A stretch of DNA of 64,000 bases from CANHBY01 sp046342195 (GCA_046342195.1 JBKDQE010000042.1:82406-146405); one strand, 5' to 3'. Numbered from the stretch's first letter, positions 9,688 through 19,006 are shown. Program-made: numbers and translations. Notes: generated by a model not told the origin, from the letters alone.

Positions 9688-11244
9688 ATGTCTCAGAAAT
9701 TGCCCATTTCTCCCTCGAAGCAGCCGGGGCCCGGAAACATTCCAAACAAACCTGCGCCAAAGCTCTCTCCTCAAGAGCTTATTTTGAAAGCCGCTCTTGA
9801 GAGCGCTCGTCGTCACAATCAGCCCGTCAAGGTCACTGTGCCTGTAGATGGCCAAACCTATCATCAAGTCAAGGGGGGGAATATTCCCAGCCCGGCCCAC
9901 CCAATGCTGGACGTGCTGGTCATTAATGCGCCGGCAGAGGTCAAAAAACCAGGGGCCAAACCAAGCCTTGGGCAAGCGTTGTCTGATGTGGGTTTTCAAG
10001 CTTTTTCCGAGAATGGGGGAGGCGGGGCCGTTTATGTCATTTTCGATCATAAAGAGAGCGGTCGTCGCTATGCCCGGGCTTTGATGAACGCGGTAGCGCA
10101 ACCCTTGTTTGGAACAGCCCCTTCTCTCATTCCAAAGGGTGTCAGCAAAGAGTTTTTAACAGGCTTTCACGAGGCCTACACAGGGCAATCTTTCATCAAT
10201 GCTTGGGCAGGCGTGAATGCGGGGCTTTCTCTTGTTGGAAAGCCCTTGGGTCTCAGTTGGCGCAAAGGGCCTGGCAAAGGGCCGCCCAATGGGAATGGAA
10301 ACGCTGGTGGGGTCAACCCGAGTAAGGTCATCATCAACATCAAGCCCACCAGCGTCGAAAGAGTCCTTCCTGATAATCCTAAAAATTCTCCTACTGTCAC
10401 AAAAAACACAAATAAAATCCCCCCCGCCTCTACAAATAACCCCCCCCCAGGAAACAACAATATACCAAATAAAAAAAATAAAAAATTCAATGATGGTTTT
10501 CTCAACAGATCCACCCCTCGTAATAAAAAAGGAATGCCTGTCAGCTCTGAAGAGTATTTCAAGGTACAAACTTTCAAGGAAATGAAAGAAGAATTTTTAA
10601 GTCGCTATGGAAGTAAATATTTGCCAACAGATGTTGGTGATAGTGACAAAAGAGTACGGGAATTCTTCTTGCATGATGTCCTTGTTCATGGTCTTGGCGA
10701 GCCCAACGAAAACAAAGCATTTGTACACAGAATAAATGGGAGGCTGATTGAGTTTGTTTTTGGTGAAATTTTAGCACCAGGTCCCAGCAGAAAGAGTGTT
10801 GCTGATATTAATATTTTCTATAAAACGATTGATGAACAAGTGGTTACAGCCCTAAGCAGCCCCGAGTTTATGAAAAAATTAAATAATTCATTGAATGATC
10901 ATTACAATCTTCGTCCTGAATCTATAAAATCAGAGCGCCCGCAATATTTGCTTTTTTATCCTATTGATATTATGGTCGGTCATGTATTTGTCATGGAGCG
11001 TGAATTTGTAGCTTCACCGCCTGCTGATTACAAGCCTCGCCCCCTGTCTGCCGAAGATTTGTTTTGGATGTATCAATTTTATAGGGGCGAAGTCAAGCGT
11101 ATCGCCCAAATGAACAACATGACTGATGCCGAGTTCATCAAGTACATCTTGACGCAACCCCTCGACAAAGTTGAACAATTAAAAATCAGTCGGCCCCGAT
11201 CATTCCCGCGATGGGGTGCCACGGATCCTCCTCCAAAACACTAA
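9688..11244 (+). CDS. Unknown 518-residue protein with Pro/Asn-rich linker and AT-rich second half
   Basis: No family recognised. There is no signal peptide or membrane segment. Residues 1-60 are Pro/Lys/Gln-rich. Residues 60-210 look globular (LDVLVINAPAEVKKPG, GGGGAVYVIFDHKESGRRYARALMNAVAQPLFG). Residues 212-285 form a Gly/Pro/Asn-rich low-complexity linker. Residues 290-518 are a second globular part rich in charged and aromatic residues (EEYFKVQTFKEMKEEFLSRYG, VREFFLHDVLVHGLGEPNENK, LSAEDLFWMYQFYRGEVKRI). The linker and second domain are clearly more AT-rich than neighbouring genes, suggesting transfer or low constraint. The two-domain, linker-joined shape is seen in some secreted effectors and toxins, but no catalytic motif or immunity partner is seen. 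A hairpin lies 57 bp after the stop. Confidence 0.6.
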   Translation: MSQKLPISPSKQPGPGNIPNKPAPKLSPQELILKAALESARRHNQPVKVTVPVDGQTYHQVKGGNIPSPAHPMLDVLVINAPAEVKKPGAKPSLGQALSDVGFQAFSENGGGGAVYVIFDHKESGRRYARALMNAVAQPLFGTAPSLIPKGVSKEFLTGFHEAYTGQSFINAWAGVNAGLSLVGKPLGLSWRKGPGKGPPNGNGNAGGVNPSKVIINIKPTSVERVLPDNPKNSPTVTKNTNKIPPASTNNPPPGNNNIPNKKNKKFNDGFLNRSTPRNKKGMPVSSEEYFKVQTFKEMKEEFLSRYGSKYLPTDVGDSDKRVREFFLHDVLVHGLGEPNENKAFVHRINGRLIEFVFGEILAPGPSRKSVADINIFYKTIDEQVVTALSSPEFMKKLNNSLNDHYNLRPESIKSERPQYLLFYPIDIMVGHVFVMEREFVASPPADYKPRPLSAEDLFWMYQFYRGEVKRIAQMNNMTDAEFIKYILTQPLDKVEQLKISRPRSFPRWGATDPPPKH

Positions 11245-11300
11245 AGTGGTTTCTTGAGCTGGTTGACCGCAAGGCCTTTCTGCAGAGGGCCATTTCGTTC

Positions 11301-11324
11301 GGCTCAGGCTCTTGCGCCTGAGCC
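11301..11324. terminator. GC-rich hairpin between convergent genes
   Basis: A perfect 9-bp stem (GGCTCAGGC pairing with GCCTGAGCC) around a 6-base loop. It sits between the plus-strand unknown gene (stop 11244) and the minus-strand ribE (stop 11365). There is no T-run directly after it on either strand, so it may slow RNA polymerase or protect 3' ends and may not be a strong intrinsic terminator. Confidence 0.5.
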
Positions 11325-11364
11325 CCGCTTGCTCCCTTAAAAACGCAGTTTGCGGTTCAGCGAT

Positions 11365-12012
11365 TCAGCCATTGGCCTTGATGCCCTTGGAGTGGCTCAA
11401 TATTCTTTCGCAGTAGCGGGCCATCAGGTCAACCTCCACATTCACGGCCGAGTGAGGTTTCAGTTGGCTCAATGTGGTGTTCTGCACGGTGTGCGGAACC
11501 AGGTTGATACGAACTTCACAGGGGGCCTCTGGCCCAGGCTGGTCATTCACGGCATTGAGGGTCAGGCTCACACCATGGATGGTGATGGAGCCTTTGACAG
11601 CCATGAATCGGGCCAGAGGGTGAGGAACCTGGAGGCGCAACTCCCAGGACTCTCCCACGGGCTCAAAACGTGTCACATGGCCCAGGCCATCAATGTGGCC
11701 ACTGACCATGTGCCCGCCCAGACGGTCTTGAGGGCGCAGTGCCTTTTCCAGATTCACCGGGCCTGTCTGGTCAAAGCCCGTGGTTCGTGCGAGGCTCTCG
11801 GCCGACACATCCACAGTCAACCACCCCTCTTGAGAGTCAAAGGTGGTCAGGGTCATGCAGGCGCCATTGATGGCGATGCTGTCGCCATGACGGGCGTCTG
11901 CGAGGTAACCCGGAGGTGTCAAAAGCCGCACACGAACACCGTGCTGCTCATCGGAGCCCAGCGGTGTGACTTGGGTGATGTGTCCAATACCTGTGATGAT
12001 GCCAGTAAACAT
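11365..12012 (-). CDS. ribE: Riboflavin synthase, alpha subunit
   Basis: A 215-residue protein of two similar lumazine-binding halves. The first starts with the family signature MFTGIITGIGHI and contains GDSIAINGACMTL. The second contains LGGHMVSGHIDGLGHV and GSITIHGVSLTLN. It dismutates two 6,7-dimethyl-8-ribityllumazine molecules to riboflavin in the cytoplasm. It follows ribD on the same strand with a 56-bp gap, consistent with a rib operon. The ribBA and ribH genes are not next to it in this window. Length matches the family (about 200-215). Confidence 0.95.
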   Translation of the reverse strand: MFTGIITGIGHITQVTPLGSDEQHGVRVRLLTPPGYLADARHGDSIAINGACMTLTTFDSQEGWLTVDVSAESLARTTGFDQTGPVNLEKALRPQDRLGGHMVSGHIDGLGHVTRFEPVGESWELRLQVPHPLARFMAVKGSITIHGVSLTLNAVNDQPGPEAPCEVRINLVPHTVQNTTLSQLKPHSAVNVEVDLMARYCERILSHSKGIKANG

Positions 12013-12068
12013 AAAAAGGGTCGATGGGTAAAAAAATGTTGAGAAGCTGTTTTTATCTCAGAACAGAC

Positions 12069-13196
12069 TCAGCGCGAGGGTCGGGCAAGAATTCGCAGAT
12101 CATCGCCAAGCCGAGTGATGTCATGGAAAATCAAGCGGTGGCCTTCATGCAGATGCGTGAAGGGCCCTAATTGGCCGAGGTCTCGTCCGCGGCCCATCAA
12201 AAGGGGAGCCATATAAACCAGGTATTCATCGACCCAGCCGCCAGCAATCAAGGCCCCGTTAAGAGATTCGCCGGCTTCGACATGCAGTTCATTGATGCCA
12301 CAGTTGGCGAGGTCGGCAAGCAGGGCGGCCAGATCGACATGTGAAGAATGGCTCTGCTGTGGTGGCAGCAACCTGACTTCAACCCCCATCTTTTGAAGCA
12401 TTTGGATTTTTTCCGGGTGAGGGGTGGTGGTGTAAACCAACGCTGGCCCACCCGTTTGGAACAGCTTGGCCGAGGGGGGAATTTGCAGCTTCGAATCAAT
12501 TACTGCACGTAAAGGTTGCAAATGGGTAAAAACCAGTCGTACATTGAGTTGAGGGTCATCGGACAATACCGTGCCGCTGCCTGTGAGGATCGCTCCGGCG
12601 CGTTTGCGCCAAAGATGGCCATCGGCACGTGCCGCAGTCCCGGTGATCCATTGGCTTTGTTTATTATAGAGAGCGGTGCGACCATCCATCGACAAGGCCA
12701 CCTTGAGACGCACCCAAGGTCGCTGACGCTGCATACGTGAGAAAAACCCGATATTGAGCTCACGGGCAGACTCCCGGAGCGGCCCCGCAGGAATTTCATC
12801 CACTTCCAGGCCCGCGTTTCTCATGCGGCTCAGCCCTTGTCCAGCCACCAACGGGTTGGGGTCTTCAATCGCGACCACAACCCGTTGCAGCCCCGCATGA
12901 ATCAAAGCATCACAGCAAGGGGGGGTGCGGCCCTGGTGCGCGCAAGGCTCCAGGGTGACATATGCGGTGGCTCCTTGTACTGAAAGGCTTCTGGTTTGGG
13001 CATCCCTGAGAGCCATGACCTCTGCATGAGGCCCTCCGGCCCGTTGGGTGTGCCCTTGCCCGATCACCTGACCATGGCGATCCGTGATGATACAGCCCAC
13101 ACGGGGATTAGGCTCACTCAGACCCACAGACAGCTCTGCCAGAGCCAAGGCCTGTCGCATGAACTGTTCGGTAGAAGGGGGAATGGGGATATTCAC
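12069..13196 (-). CDS. ribD: Bifunctional riboflavin deaminase/reductase
   Basis: A 375-residue two-domain enzyme for the second and third steps of riboflavin synthesis. The deaminase domain (1-150) has the zinc site His57-Ala-Glu59, then Cys85 and Cys94 in PCAHQGRTPPC. The reductase domain (about 155-375) includes RPWVRLKVALSMDGRTAL, WITG, ILTGSGTVLSDDPQLNVR and the later GINELHVEAGESLNGAL. It uses the GTP cyclohydrolase II product and NADPH. It lies immediately upstream of ribE, same strand. No FMN riboswitch was recognised in the 87 bp before it, where the RFN element would be expected if this headed a regulated operon. Confidence 0.95.
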   Translation of the reverse strand: MNIPIPPSTEQFMRQALALAELSVGLSEPNPRVGCIITDRHGQVIGQGHTQRAGGPHAEVMALRDAQTRSLSVQGATAYVTLEPCAHQGRTPPCCDALIHAGLQRVVVAIEDPNPLVAGQGLSRMRNAGLEVDEIPAGPLRESARELNIGFFSRMQRQRPWVRLKVALSMDGRTALYNKQSQWITGTAARADGHLWRKRAGAILTGSGTVLSDDPQLNVRLVFTHLQPLRAVIDSKLQIPPSAKLFQTGGPALVYTTTPHPEKIQMLQKMGVEVRLLPPQQSHSSHVDLAALLADLANCGINELHVEAGESLNGALIAGGWVDEYLVYMAPLLMGRGRDLGQLGPFTHLHEGHRLIFHDITRLGDDLRILARPSR

Positions 13197-13283
13197 TGCG
13201 TGACTGTATCGGCAATCGGCCCATCTGGCGATTGATGGGGAGGTACAGGGGCGAATGTGAAATTCTGGAGGATCAACAGGCTT

Positions 13284-14231
13284 TCAAGGCGACGTGGCTT
13301 GAAGATCTGGCGGCATTTGGGGTTGTGTGTCGGTAAACCTCATGACCTCAAAGTAAATTGAGGGCGGGTGTCCCTCTTCAGAGGACAGTCCCAGATAGAT
13401 GGTGCCACTTCCATGCAATGTGCAAGAGCCCCGGCGTAGTGTGAGCATTTCCTTGTCATTGACGAATCGAATAAAAGTTCCGTTGTAGCTGAGGTCAGTC
13501 AGCTGAAAACCGCCGCTATGCCACTCAATTCGAGCATGATTGCGAGACACTCGTACATCGTCCACACAGTAAGTTGCTTGGGGGCTGCGTCCAATGATGA
13601 TGGGCAGGCTGGCGGCTGAAAAAACCCGACTGATAGGCCCCCAAACCAATCGGATGCCTTCGGGATCCTGTGCAGGATGATCCATTTCAACATAGGCGGT
13701 GGTGTGGCTGTCCAAGCCGGAATTGTTGTCTTGCAGGTAAACATGCACCGGCTCAATGCGGCCTCTGAGTTGCATTTTTTCCAGGCTTCGAAAACGACCT
13801 TGCATTTCTTCGGGAATCGCCTCGAAAACCGGCCCGGTGACGAGGGTTTCATTGTCGCCCGCATGGTCCAACAGGCGAGCAGCCACATTGACGGCATCGC
13901 CAAAATAATCGCCAGAAATTTCAACCACTTCTCCGCGTGCCAAGCCCACCTGTAGTTTCAGGCTGATGCTGTTGTCGCCGACGCTGCCAATTCGATCCAG
14001 GGCCTCATGCATTTCACGCGCGGCTTGCACCGCAGCCAGCGGGTCAAGAAAAGTGGCCATGAGCCCATCTCCCAAGGTTTTCACGACATAACCATGGCTG
14101 AGTTGCACGATGCGTGCAACCAGTGTCACGCTTTGGGTGACCAGTTGGCTGGCTTCAGTATTGCCCATCGATTCATACAAGCCTGTACTGCCTCGTAGAT
14201 CTGCAAACAGAACGGTACGTTCAACGATCAT
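13284..14231 (-). CDS. Class III adenylate/guanylate cyclase-like domain fused to FHA domain
   Basis: A 315-residue soluble protein. Residues 1-170 form a class III nucleotidyl cyclase homology domain. VLFADLRGSTGLYESMGN carries the first metal-binding Asp, and VVKTLGDGLMATF carries the second. Residues about 205-300 form a forkhead-associated domain (IIGRSPQATYCVDDVRVSRNHARIEWHSGGFQLTDLSYNGTFI), which binds phosphothreonine peptides. The pair suggests a signalling protein linking a Ser/Thr kinase signal to cyclic nucleotide production, but no kinase gene lies nearby and substrate-specifying residues cannot be assigned by eye. It is on the same strand as ribD, 87 bp upstream of it. Confidence 0.82.
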   Translation of the reverse strand: MIVERTVLFADLRGSTGLYESMGNTEASQLVTQSVTLVARIVQLSHGYVVKTLGDGLMATFLDPLAAVQAAREMHEALDRIGSVGDNSISLKLQVGLARGEVVEISGDYFGDAVNVAARLLDHAGDNETLVTGPVFEAIPEEMQGRFRSLEKMQLRGRIEPVHVYLQDNNSGLDSHTTAYVEMDHPAQDPEGIRLVWGPISRVFSAASLPIIIGRSPQATYCVDDVRVSRNHARIEWHSGGFQLTDLSYNGTFIRFVNDKEMLTLRRGSCTLHGSGTIYLGLSSEEGHPPSIYFEVMRFTDTQPQMPPDLQATSP

Positions 14232-14453
14232 GGTGATGCCTTAGGCGTTGTGAGCTCCCTTGGATGCTGAGTGTGCACGACTCCGGCTTGGCCGAAAAGA
14301 GCATTTTGTCAGCTTGTCGTCATGGGGAGTCAGATGAGCCGGTTCCAAACGGGCCTTGGAAGGCTATCGGTTGATCAAGTTTTGGGGGTATCCCTCCCAA
14401 GGGGGGCCCTCTAGAGGGTAGTCACAAGGCTCCTATTCCAAGAAACTTGCCGG

Positions 14454-16985
14454 ATGCATCAAAAACCTTCCATCCATACCACCCATGCCAGCCGCTGGCC
14501 CGGGGCGGGTGGCCTGCCCCTGATGATGCTGGCTTGGCTGGCAGGGGTCATCCTGCAATTGCAGCAACGTGATTTGGCAGCCTTTGGATGGGTCTTTGCA
14601 GGCGGTGGGGCCAGTTTGTCATGCGGTCTATTGGCTTGGCTTTTTTCGGCTCAAAAGCGTCTTTGCTGCTTATCCGCAGTCCTCATGATCGCGGCTTCTT
14701 TGCTGGCTGGAATATCCGTCAGTGAGTGGCATGCACAAGTCAGTGCTCGTCAAATTCTGCCAGCAAAGTGGCAGCGTCAAACCTTGGAGCTGCGCGGAAT
14801 TGTCTCCAGCCTCCCCAAATACAGCCCAGAGGGTGTTCGCTTCGAGTTTGAAATCAGTGAAGCCAGCATGGCGGTTTTGGCAGATTCATCCGGCTTTACT
14901 CAAGGGCATAGGCCACCCCGGCGCTTATTATTGGGCTGGTATGCTCAATCGGCCCAGAGCGGCGTGCTTCCAAAGCAGGTTCCTGTGGTTCGGGCGGGAG
15001 AGTATTGGTCTCTTCAGGTTCGTCTTAAACGGCCGCACGGCCTGCTCAATCCTCATGGCTTTGATCGTGAGCTGCATTTGTTCGAGCAGGGCATTCGTGC
15101 CACAGGCTCAGTGCGCCGTGGCGAGCGGCTGGGGCTTGATACAGGCTATCGTATTGAGCGCTGGCGTCAAGCCGTGCGCGATGCCATTTTTTCTGCACTC
15201 GATGACGCTCGTGCCGCAGGCGTTCTGGCGGCACTGGCCGTGGGAGACCAAGGCGCCATTGAAACCAGTGACTGGGATGTTTTCAGGGTTTCAGGGGTTG
15301 CCCATCTGATGAGTATCAGTGGTTTGCATGTGACCATGTTTGCCTGGTTGGCCAGTGGTTTGATCCGCTGGGCCTGGAGTCGAAGCGGGCCGGCCATGCT
15401 CTGGTGGCCTGCACCCCTGGTGGCCCGTTGGGGGGGGCTGATGGCCGCATTCGCCTACGCCATGCTCTCCGGGTGGGGGGTGCCAGCACAACGAACCGTG
15501 TATATGCTTGGCGTGGTTACAATCATCTCCTGCTGGAATCGCCGCTGGCCCTGGGCGTGGGTTCTTCTGGCGGCGGCAGTGGTTGTCACGGCGCTGGATC
15601 CCTTGGCCTTGTTACAAGCAGGGTTCTGGTTGTCTTTTATGGCGGTGGCTTTGTTGATGCTGAGCGCCAAGCCGGGCGAACCCTTGAAAGCTCCCGGAAA
15701 GGGGTGGCGTGGCCTGGCCTCAGGGCTTTGGGGCCATATCGTCCAAGGTTTGCGCACTCAATGGCTTGCCACTTGGGGCCTGACACCCTTGAGCCTGGTC
15801 ATTTTCCAACAATTTTCCCTGGTCGGTTGGGTGGCCAATCTGCTGGCTATTCCGGTCGTGACTTTATTAGTCACCCCCTTGGCCATGCTCGGAGTGTTTT
15901 GGCCCGGATTGTGGTCAGCTGGTAGTTGGGTACTGGGGCTGTTGATGAGCTATCTTGAGTGGCTTGCAGCTTGGCCTTGGGCCGTTTGGGTGGCTCCGGC
16001 GGCTCCATGGTGGGCGCAGTGCGCTGGCCTGATCGCAGCAGTCATCTGGATGGCGCCAGGCCCCCTGGCTTTACGCAGTTTGGCTGTGGTGCTGGTCTTG
16101 CCACTGCTGGCCTTTGTGCCTGAAAAGCCCCCCGATGGCGAATTCGATATGCTGGCTCTTGATGTGGGGCAGGGCACGGCCGTACTCATTCAAACCCGAA
16201 ATCATCGGCTTTTGTTTGATACAGGCCCTTGGTATTCTCCTGAAAGCAATGCTGGGCAGCGTGTCGTGATTCCAGTATTACAGGCCCTGGGCCACTCAAA
16301 TCTTGACCTGCTGGTTCTCAGCCACCGGGACCTTGACCATGTCGGCGGCGCTCAATCCCTATTGCGCCAAGTTCCGGTGGCCAATATGCTGAGCTCACTG
16401 GAGCCAGCACACCTGCTTCATCAACAGGCCGCCACAGGCCACATTCCTTCTTTGCGCTGTGAGGCTGGGCAATACTGGGTCTGGGACCATGTCCGTTTTG
16501 AAGTTCTTCATCCCGGCGCAGATGATTACACTCGCACTCTCAAGCCCAATGCAATGTCTTGCGTGATCAAAGTGAGCGCCAAAACGGGCAGCGTCATGTT
16601 GACAGGCGATATCGAACGAATGGAAGAACGCTCACTTCTACGAAACCATGGTTCAGAATTGGCCAGCACGGTTCTTCTTGTTCCTCACCATGGCAGCAAA
16701 ACCTCCTCTTTGCCTGAATTTCTCGCATCGGTTCAGCCCTCAAGGGCCGTGATTCAGGCTGGCTACCAAAATCACTATGGCCATCCAGCCGCATCAGTAA
16801 CTCGCCGCTATCAAGAGCAAGGTATTCCTCTCACCAGCACCATTTCTTGTGGTGCATGGCGCTGGAAATCATTCGAGGTTCCTGCTTGGGGGCAATGCGA
16901 GCGGCAACTTCGGCGTCGCTATTGGCATGCCTCTGAGGGCTTGCTGAGCACTGAGGAAGTGTTCGAAGAAAGCCAGGGAGGCTGA
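14454..16985 (+). CDS. comEC: DNA internalization channel ComEC/Rec2
   Basis: An 843-residue polytopic inner-membrane protein. The N-terminal DUF4131 region spans about 20-215. The Competence domain (about 265-530) has many hydrophobic segments and the phrase GVAHLMSISGLHVTMFAW. A C-terminal metallo-beta-lactamase-like domain (about 565-800) has LSHRDLDHVGG at 622-632, MLTGDIE and LLVPHHGSKTSS. It forms the channel for single-stranded DNA during natural transformation. The lactamase-like domain is thought to degrade the non-imported strand. All three modules are present at full length. It stands alone; the next gene is convergent. Confidence 0.93.
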   Translation: MHQKPSIHTTHASRWPGAGGLPLMMLAWLAGVILQLQQRDLAAFGWVFAGGGASLSCGLLAWLFSAQKRLCCLSAVLMIAASLLAGISVSEWHAQVSARQILPAKWQRQTLELRGIVSSLPKYSPEGVRFEFEISEASMAVLADSSGFTQGHRPPRRLLLGWYAQSAQSGVLPKQVPVVRAGEYWSLQVRLKRPHGLLNPHGFDRELHLFEQGIRATGSVRRGERLGLDTGYRIERWRQAVRDAIFSALDDARAAGVLAALAVGDQGAIETSDWDVFRVSGVAHLMSISGLHVTMFAWLASGLIRWAWSRSGPAMLWWPAPLVARWGGLMAAFAYAMLSGWGVPAQRTVYMLGVVTIISCWNRRWPWAWVLLAAAVVVTALDPLALLQAGFWLSFMAVALLMLSAKPGEPLKAPGKGWRGLASGLWGHIVQGLRTQWLATWGLTPLSLVIFQQFSLVGWVANLLAIPVVTLLVTPLAMLGVFWPGLWSAGSWVLGLLMSYLEWLAAWPWAVWVAPAAPWWAQCAGLIAAVIWMAPGPLALRSLAVVLVLPLLAFVPEKPPDGEFDMLALDVGQGTAVLIQTRNHRLLFDTGPWYSPESNAGQRVVIPVLQALGHSNLDLLVLSHRDLDHVGGAQSLLRQVPVANMLSSLEPAHLLHQQAATGHIPSLRCEAGQYWVWDHVRFEVLHPGADDYTRTLKPNAMSCVIKVSAKTGSVMLTGDIERMEERSLLRNHGSELASTVLLVPHHGSKTSSLPEFLASVQPSRAVIQAGYQNHYGHPAASVTRRYQEQGIPLTSTISCGAWRWKSFEVPAWGQCERQLRRRYWHASEGLLSTEEVFEESQGG

Positions 16986-17106
16986 ATTCCTGGATGCTGC
17001 AACTGCGCACAGCATGATCCTGCCTAATAACAATTTTCCAAACAGGCCCTTAATTTTGCCCGGGCCACTCATGATGCGTTCTTGTCAATTTTTTGGCCGC
17101 AGCCCT

Positions 17107-17535
17107 TCAATAGGGCTCAGTCGAAGCTTGACGGGCCGTCGAGAGGCGTGCCCGAACGTGCAAGGCACAGGCAGCAAACAGCAGCAGGCAAAGGCCGATT
17201 TCTATTCCGGCCAACACCGCACTCAGCCCCCGGTCACCACTGACGCGCACAACGCCTTCTGTGAAATAAACCCATACCAACAGGCTTACCCAGCGGTAGG
17301 TGTACATCCGGTTTTTCAGTATGCCCGCCAAGGGTAAGGTCAAGGGCAGTACTTTCAGGGCCAGCATTCCACTGCCCACAGGAGCCCAAAAAAGCTCCCA
17401 GCCCAAACCCAGCACGATCAGGCCCAGCAGGCTGAAAACCGCCAGCCAGCGCGAGGCCACAACCGATTGAGATATGGGTGGCTTGTCTGAAGAAGAAGCT
17501 AATTTATTGATCTTCACGGGGTACTTGATCAGCAT
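17107..17535 (-). CDS. DUF2069-family small membrane protein
   Basis: A 142-residue protein with four hydrophobic segments (about 29-46, 52-68, 79-95, 107-127) and the family phrases LKVLPLTLPLAGILKNRMYTYRW and VYFTEGVVR. DUF2069 proteins are uncharacterised inner-membrane proteins, often found beside yihY or wrbA in Proteobacteria. Here it is divergent from yihY, with a MITE-like element (17548-17709) lying just upstream of its start, so its native promoter may have been replaced or moved away by that insertion. Confidence 0.8.
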   Translation of the reverse strand: MLIKYPVKINKLASSSDKPPISQSVVASRWLAVFSLLGLIVLGLGWELFWAPVGSGMLALKVLPLTLPLAGILKNRMYTYRWVSLLVWVYFTEGVVRVSGDRGLSAVLAGIEIGLCLLLFAACALHVRARLSTARQASTEPY

Positions 17536-17547
17536 GAAAATACCTTA

Positions 17548-17709
17548 GAAACCTCTGCAAAACCCCTTGCGGCGATCGCATCCTTTCGCGAATGAGGTCT
17601 GTGGCCTTGGCTTTGTTGCCTGTAGCCCCCGCGACAGGCTGCAAAATCTGCCTGGCATCCCCCATCCGGGAAAGGCACGCTCATCCACGAGCGGTTTTGC
17701 AGAGGTTCC
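17548..17709. mobile_element. MITE-like element, copy 1, with 17-bp terminal inverted repeats
   Basis: 162 bp. The left end GAAACCTCTGCAAAACC (17548-17564) and right end GGTTTTGCAGAGGTTCC (17693-17709) are inverted copies with one mismatch. The inside is GC-rich with no credible gene. A second, inverted copy at 34649-34795 shares most of the interior (the GGATGCGATCGCCGC block and the CTTTCCCGGATGGGGG block). This is the form of a non-autonomous element moved by a transposase encoded elsewhere. No convincing target-site duplication is visible. It separates the DUF2069 and yihY starts and may carry or disturb promoter elements. Confidence 0.75.
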
Positions 17710-17773
17710 CTTGCATGAATGAAAATCCCGTTTTCAGAGCGATCTCTTTAGCGGGCATGGTGCGGCAGAGTTT

Positions 17774-19006
17774 ATGGGAACCACAATGATTTTCAGCAGG
17801 ATCAAAAAAAAATTGACTCAATCCGCCATAGCTATTGAAGACTGGCCATGGCACGACATGTTCAGCACCCTTCACTTGCGTTTTCGTGAGGACCGCCTTG
17901 GCCTGACGGCAGGCAGCCTGACCTTCACAACCCTGATTTCTTTGGTGCCCTTGCTCACAGTGATGCTGGCCGTGTTTGCCGCATTTCCCATGTTTGGCGC
18001 TTTTCAGTCAGCCCTTGAGCAGTATTTTCTACGGCGACTCATTCCCGAAGACATCGCCAGACCTGTTTTGCGATCCCTCACCCAATTTTCGTCCAAAGCC
18101 CAAGGTGTTGGTGCCGTCGGTATTGTATTTTTGATGATATCAGTGCAGTCCTTGATGCTCACCATTGACCGCACCCTCAATGCCATTTGGCGGGTTCGTA
18201 AACCCAGGCCTTTCGGTTCTCGAATGGTGTTGTATTGGGCCGCTGCGACACTGGGGCCCCTCTTGTTGGGGGGCAGTCTGTCGCTGACTTCATACGCAGT
18301 CTCGGCTTCCAAGGGGTGGGTCAGTGCGCTGCCTGGGGGCGTTGCTTTCCTGCTCAGCCTGATTCAATTTTTGTTGCTCACCTTTGGCCTGACGGCTCTT
18401 TTTCGCTTTGTTCCCAATACCTATGTAAGGTGGCGTCACGCGCTTCTCGGGGCCGTGGTGGCCATGGTCGGGTTTGAATTGGCCAAACGGGCGCTGGGCT
18501 GGTATTTAAGCACCGTACCTACCTACGCCATAATTTACGGCGCTTTTGCAACGGTGCCCATTTTGCTTATCTGGGTGTTTGTGAGTTGGAGTATTTTTTT
18601 AGTGGGCGCTGTGATTGCAGCTTATGCCCCCAGCCTGAAGCTGGGCATGTTGCGTTATGCTGATGTGGCAGGCGCGGCATTTCAATTGGCGCTTGGTATC
18701 CTGCGTTTATTGGCCCATTCCCGAAGCTCCGAGCAGCGGGGCTTGCCTGTCGAAGAGCTTTCAAAGCAATTACACATCGATCCATTACAAATTGGGCCCA
18801 TCCTCAATCGATTGATCGGGCTGGATTGGGTGGCCCGTCTTGATGAGGCGGAAAGCCCACGCTATGTCCTCATTTGTGAACCCGAAAAGACCTTGGCGGC
18901 TCCTTTGATTGCTGCTTTCTTGCTGGAGCCCGCCGGGGAGGTGATGGGCTTATGGCGCCAGGCCAGATTCGATAAAATCAAATTGCAGATGATTCTTTCA
19001 GATTGA
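17774..19006 (+). CDS. YihY/virulence factor BrkB-family inner-membrane protein
   Basis: A 410-residue protein with about six hydrophobic segments between residues 30 and 290. It shows family phrases LTAGSLTFTTLISLVPLLTVMLAVFA, SVQSLMLTIDRTLNAIWRV, FVPNTYVRWRHALLGAVVAMVGFELAKRALGWYL, and IYGAFATVPILLIWVFVSW. The C-terminal 110 residues are soluble and winged-helix-like (GLPVEELSKQLHIDPLQIGPILNRLI). Once misnamed ribonuclease BN; its real function is unknown. An alternative ATG at 17786 has a better SD (GGGA, 6 bases upstream) and may be the true start, removing four residues. Confidence 0.87.
   Translation: MGTTMIFSRIKKKLTQSAIAIEDWPWHDMFSTLHLRFREDRLGLTAGSLTFTTLISLVPLLTVMLAVFAAFPMFGAFQSALEQYFLRRLIPEDIARPVLRSLTQFSSKAQGVGAVGIVFLMISVQSLMLTIDRTLNAIWRVRKPRPFGSRMVLYWAAATLGPLLLGGSLSLTSYAVSASKGWVSALPGGVAFLLSLIQFLLLTFGLTALFRFVPNTYVRWRHALLGAVVAMVGFELAKRALGWYLSTVPTYAIIYGAFATVPILLIWVFVSWSIFLVGAVIAAYAPSLKLGMLRYADVAGAAFQLALGILRLLAHSRSSEQRGLPVEELSKQLHIDPLQIGPILNRLIGLDWVARLDEAESPRYVLICEPEKTLAAPLIAAFLLEPAGEVMGLWRQARFDKIKLQMILSD

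Noticed and set aside
11350..12042. A 230-codon plus-strand frame
   Set aside because: Antisense shadow of ribE with no recognisable domain.
13197..13283. Possible FMN riboswitch before ribD
   Set aside because: The 87-bp gap is too short for a full RFN element and shows none of its conserved blocks.
17592..17789. A 65-codon plus-strand frame
   Set aside because: It lies mostly inside the MITE-like element and has no SD or family resemblance.
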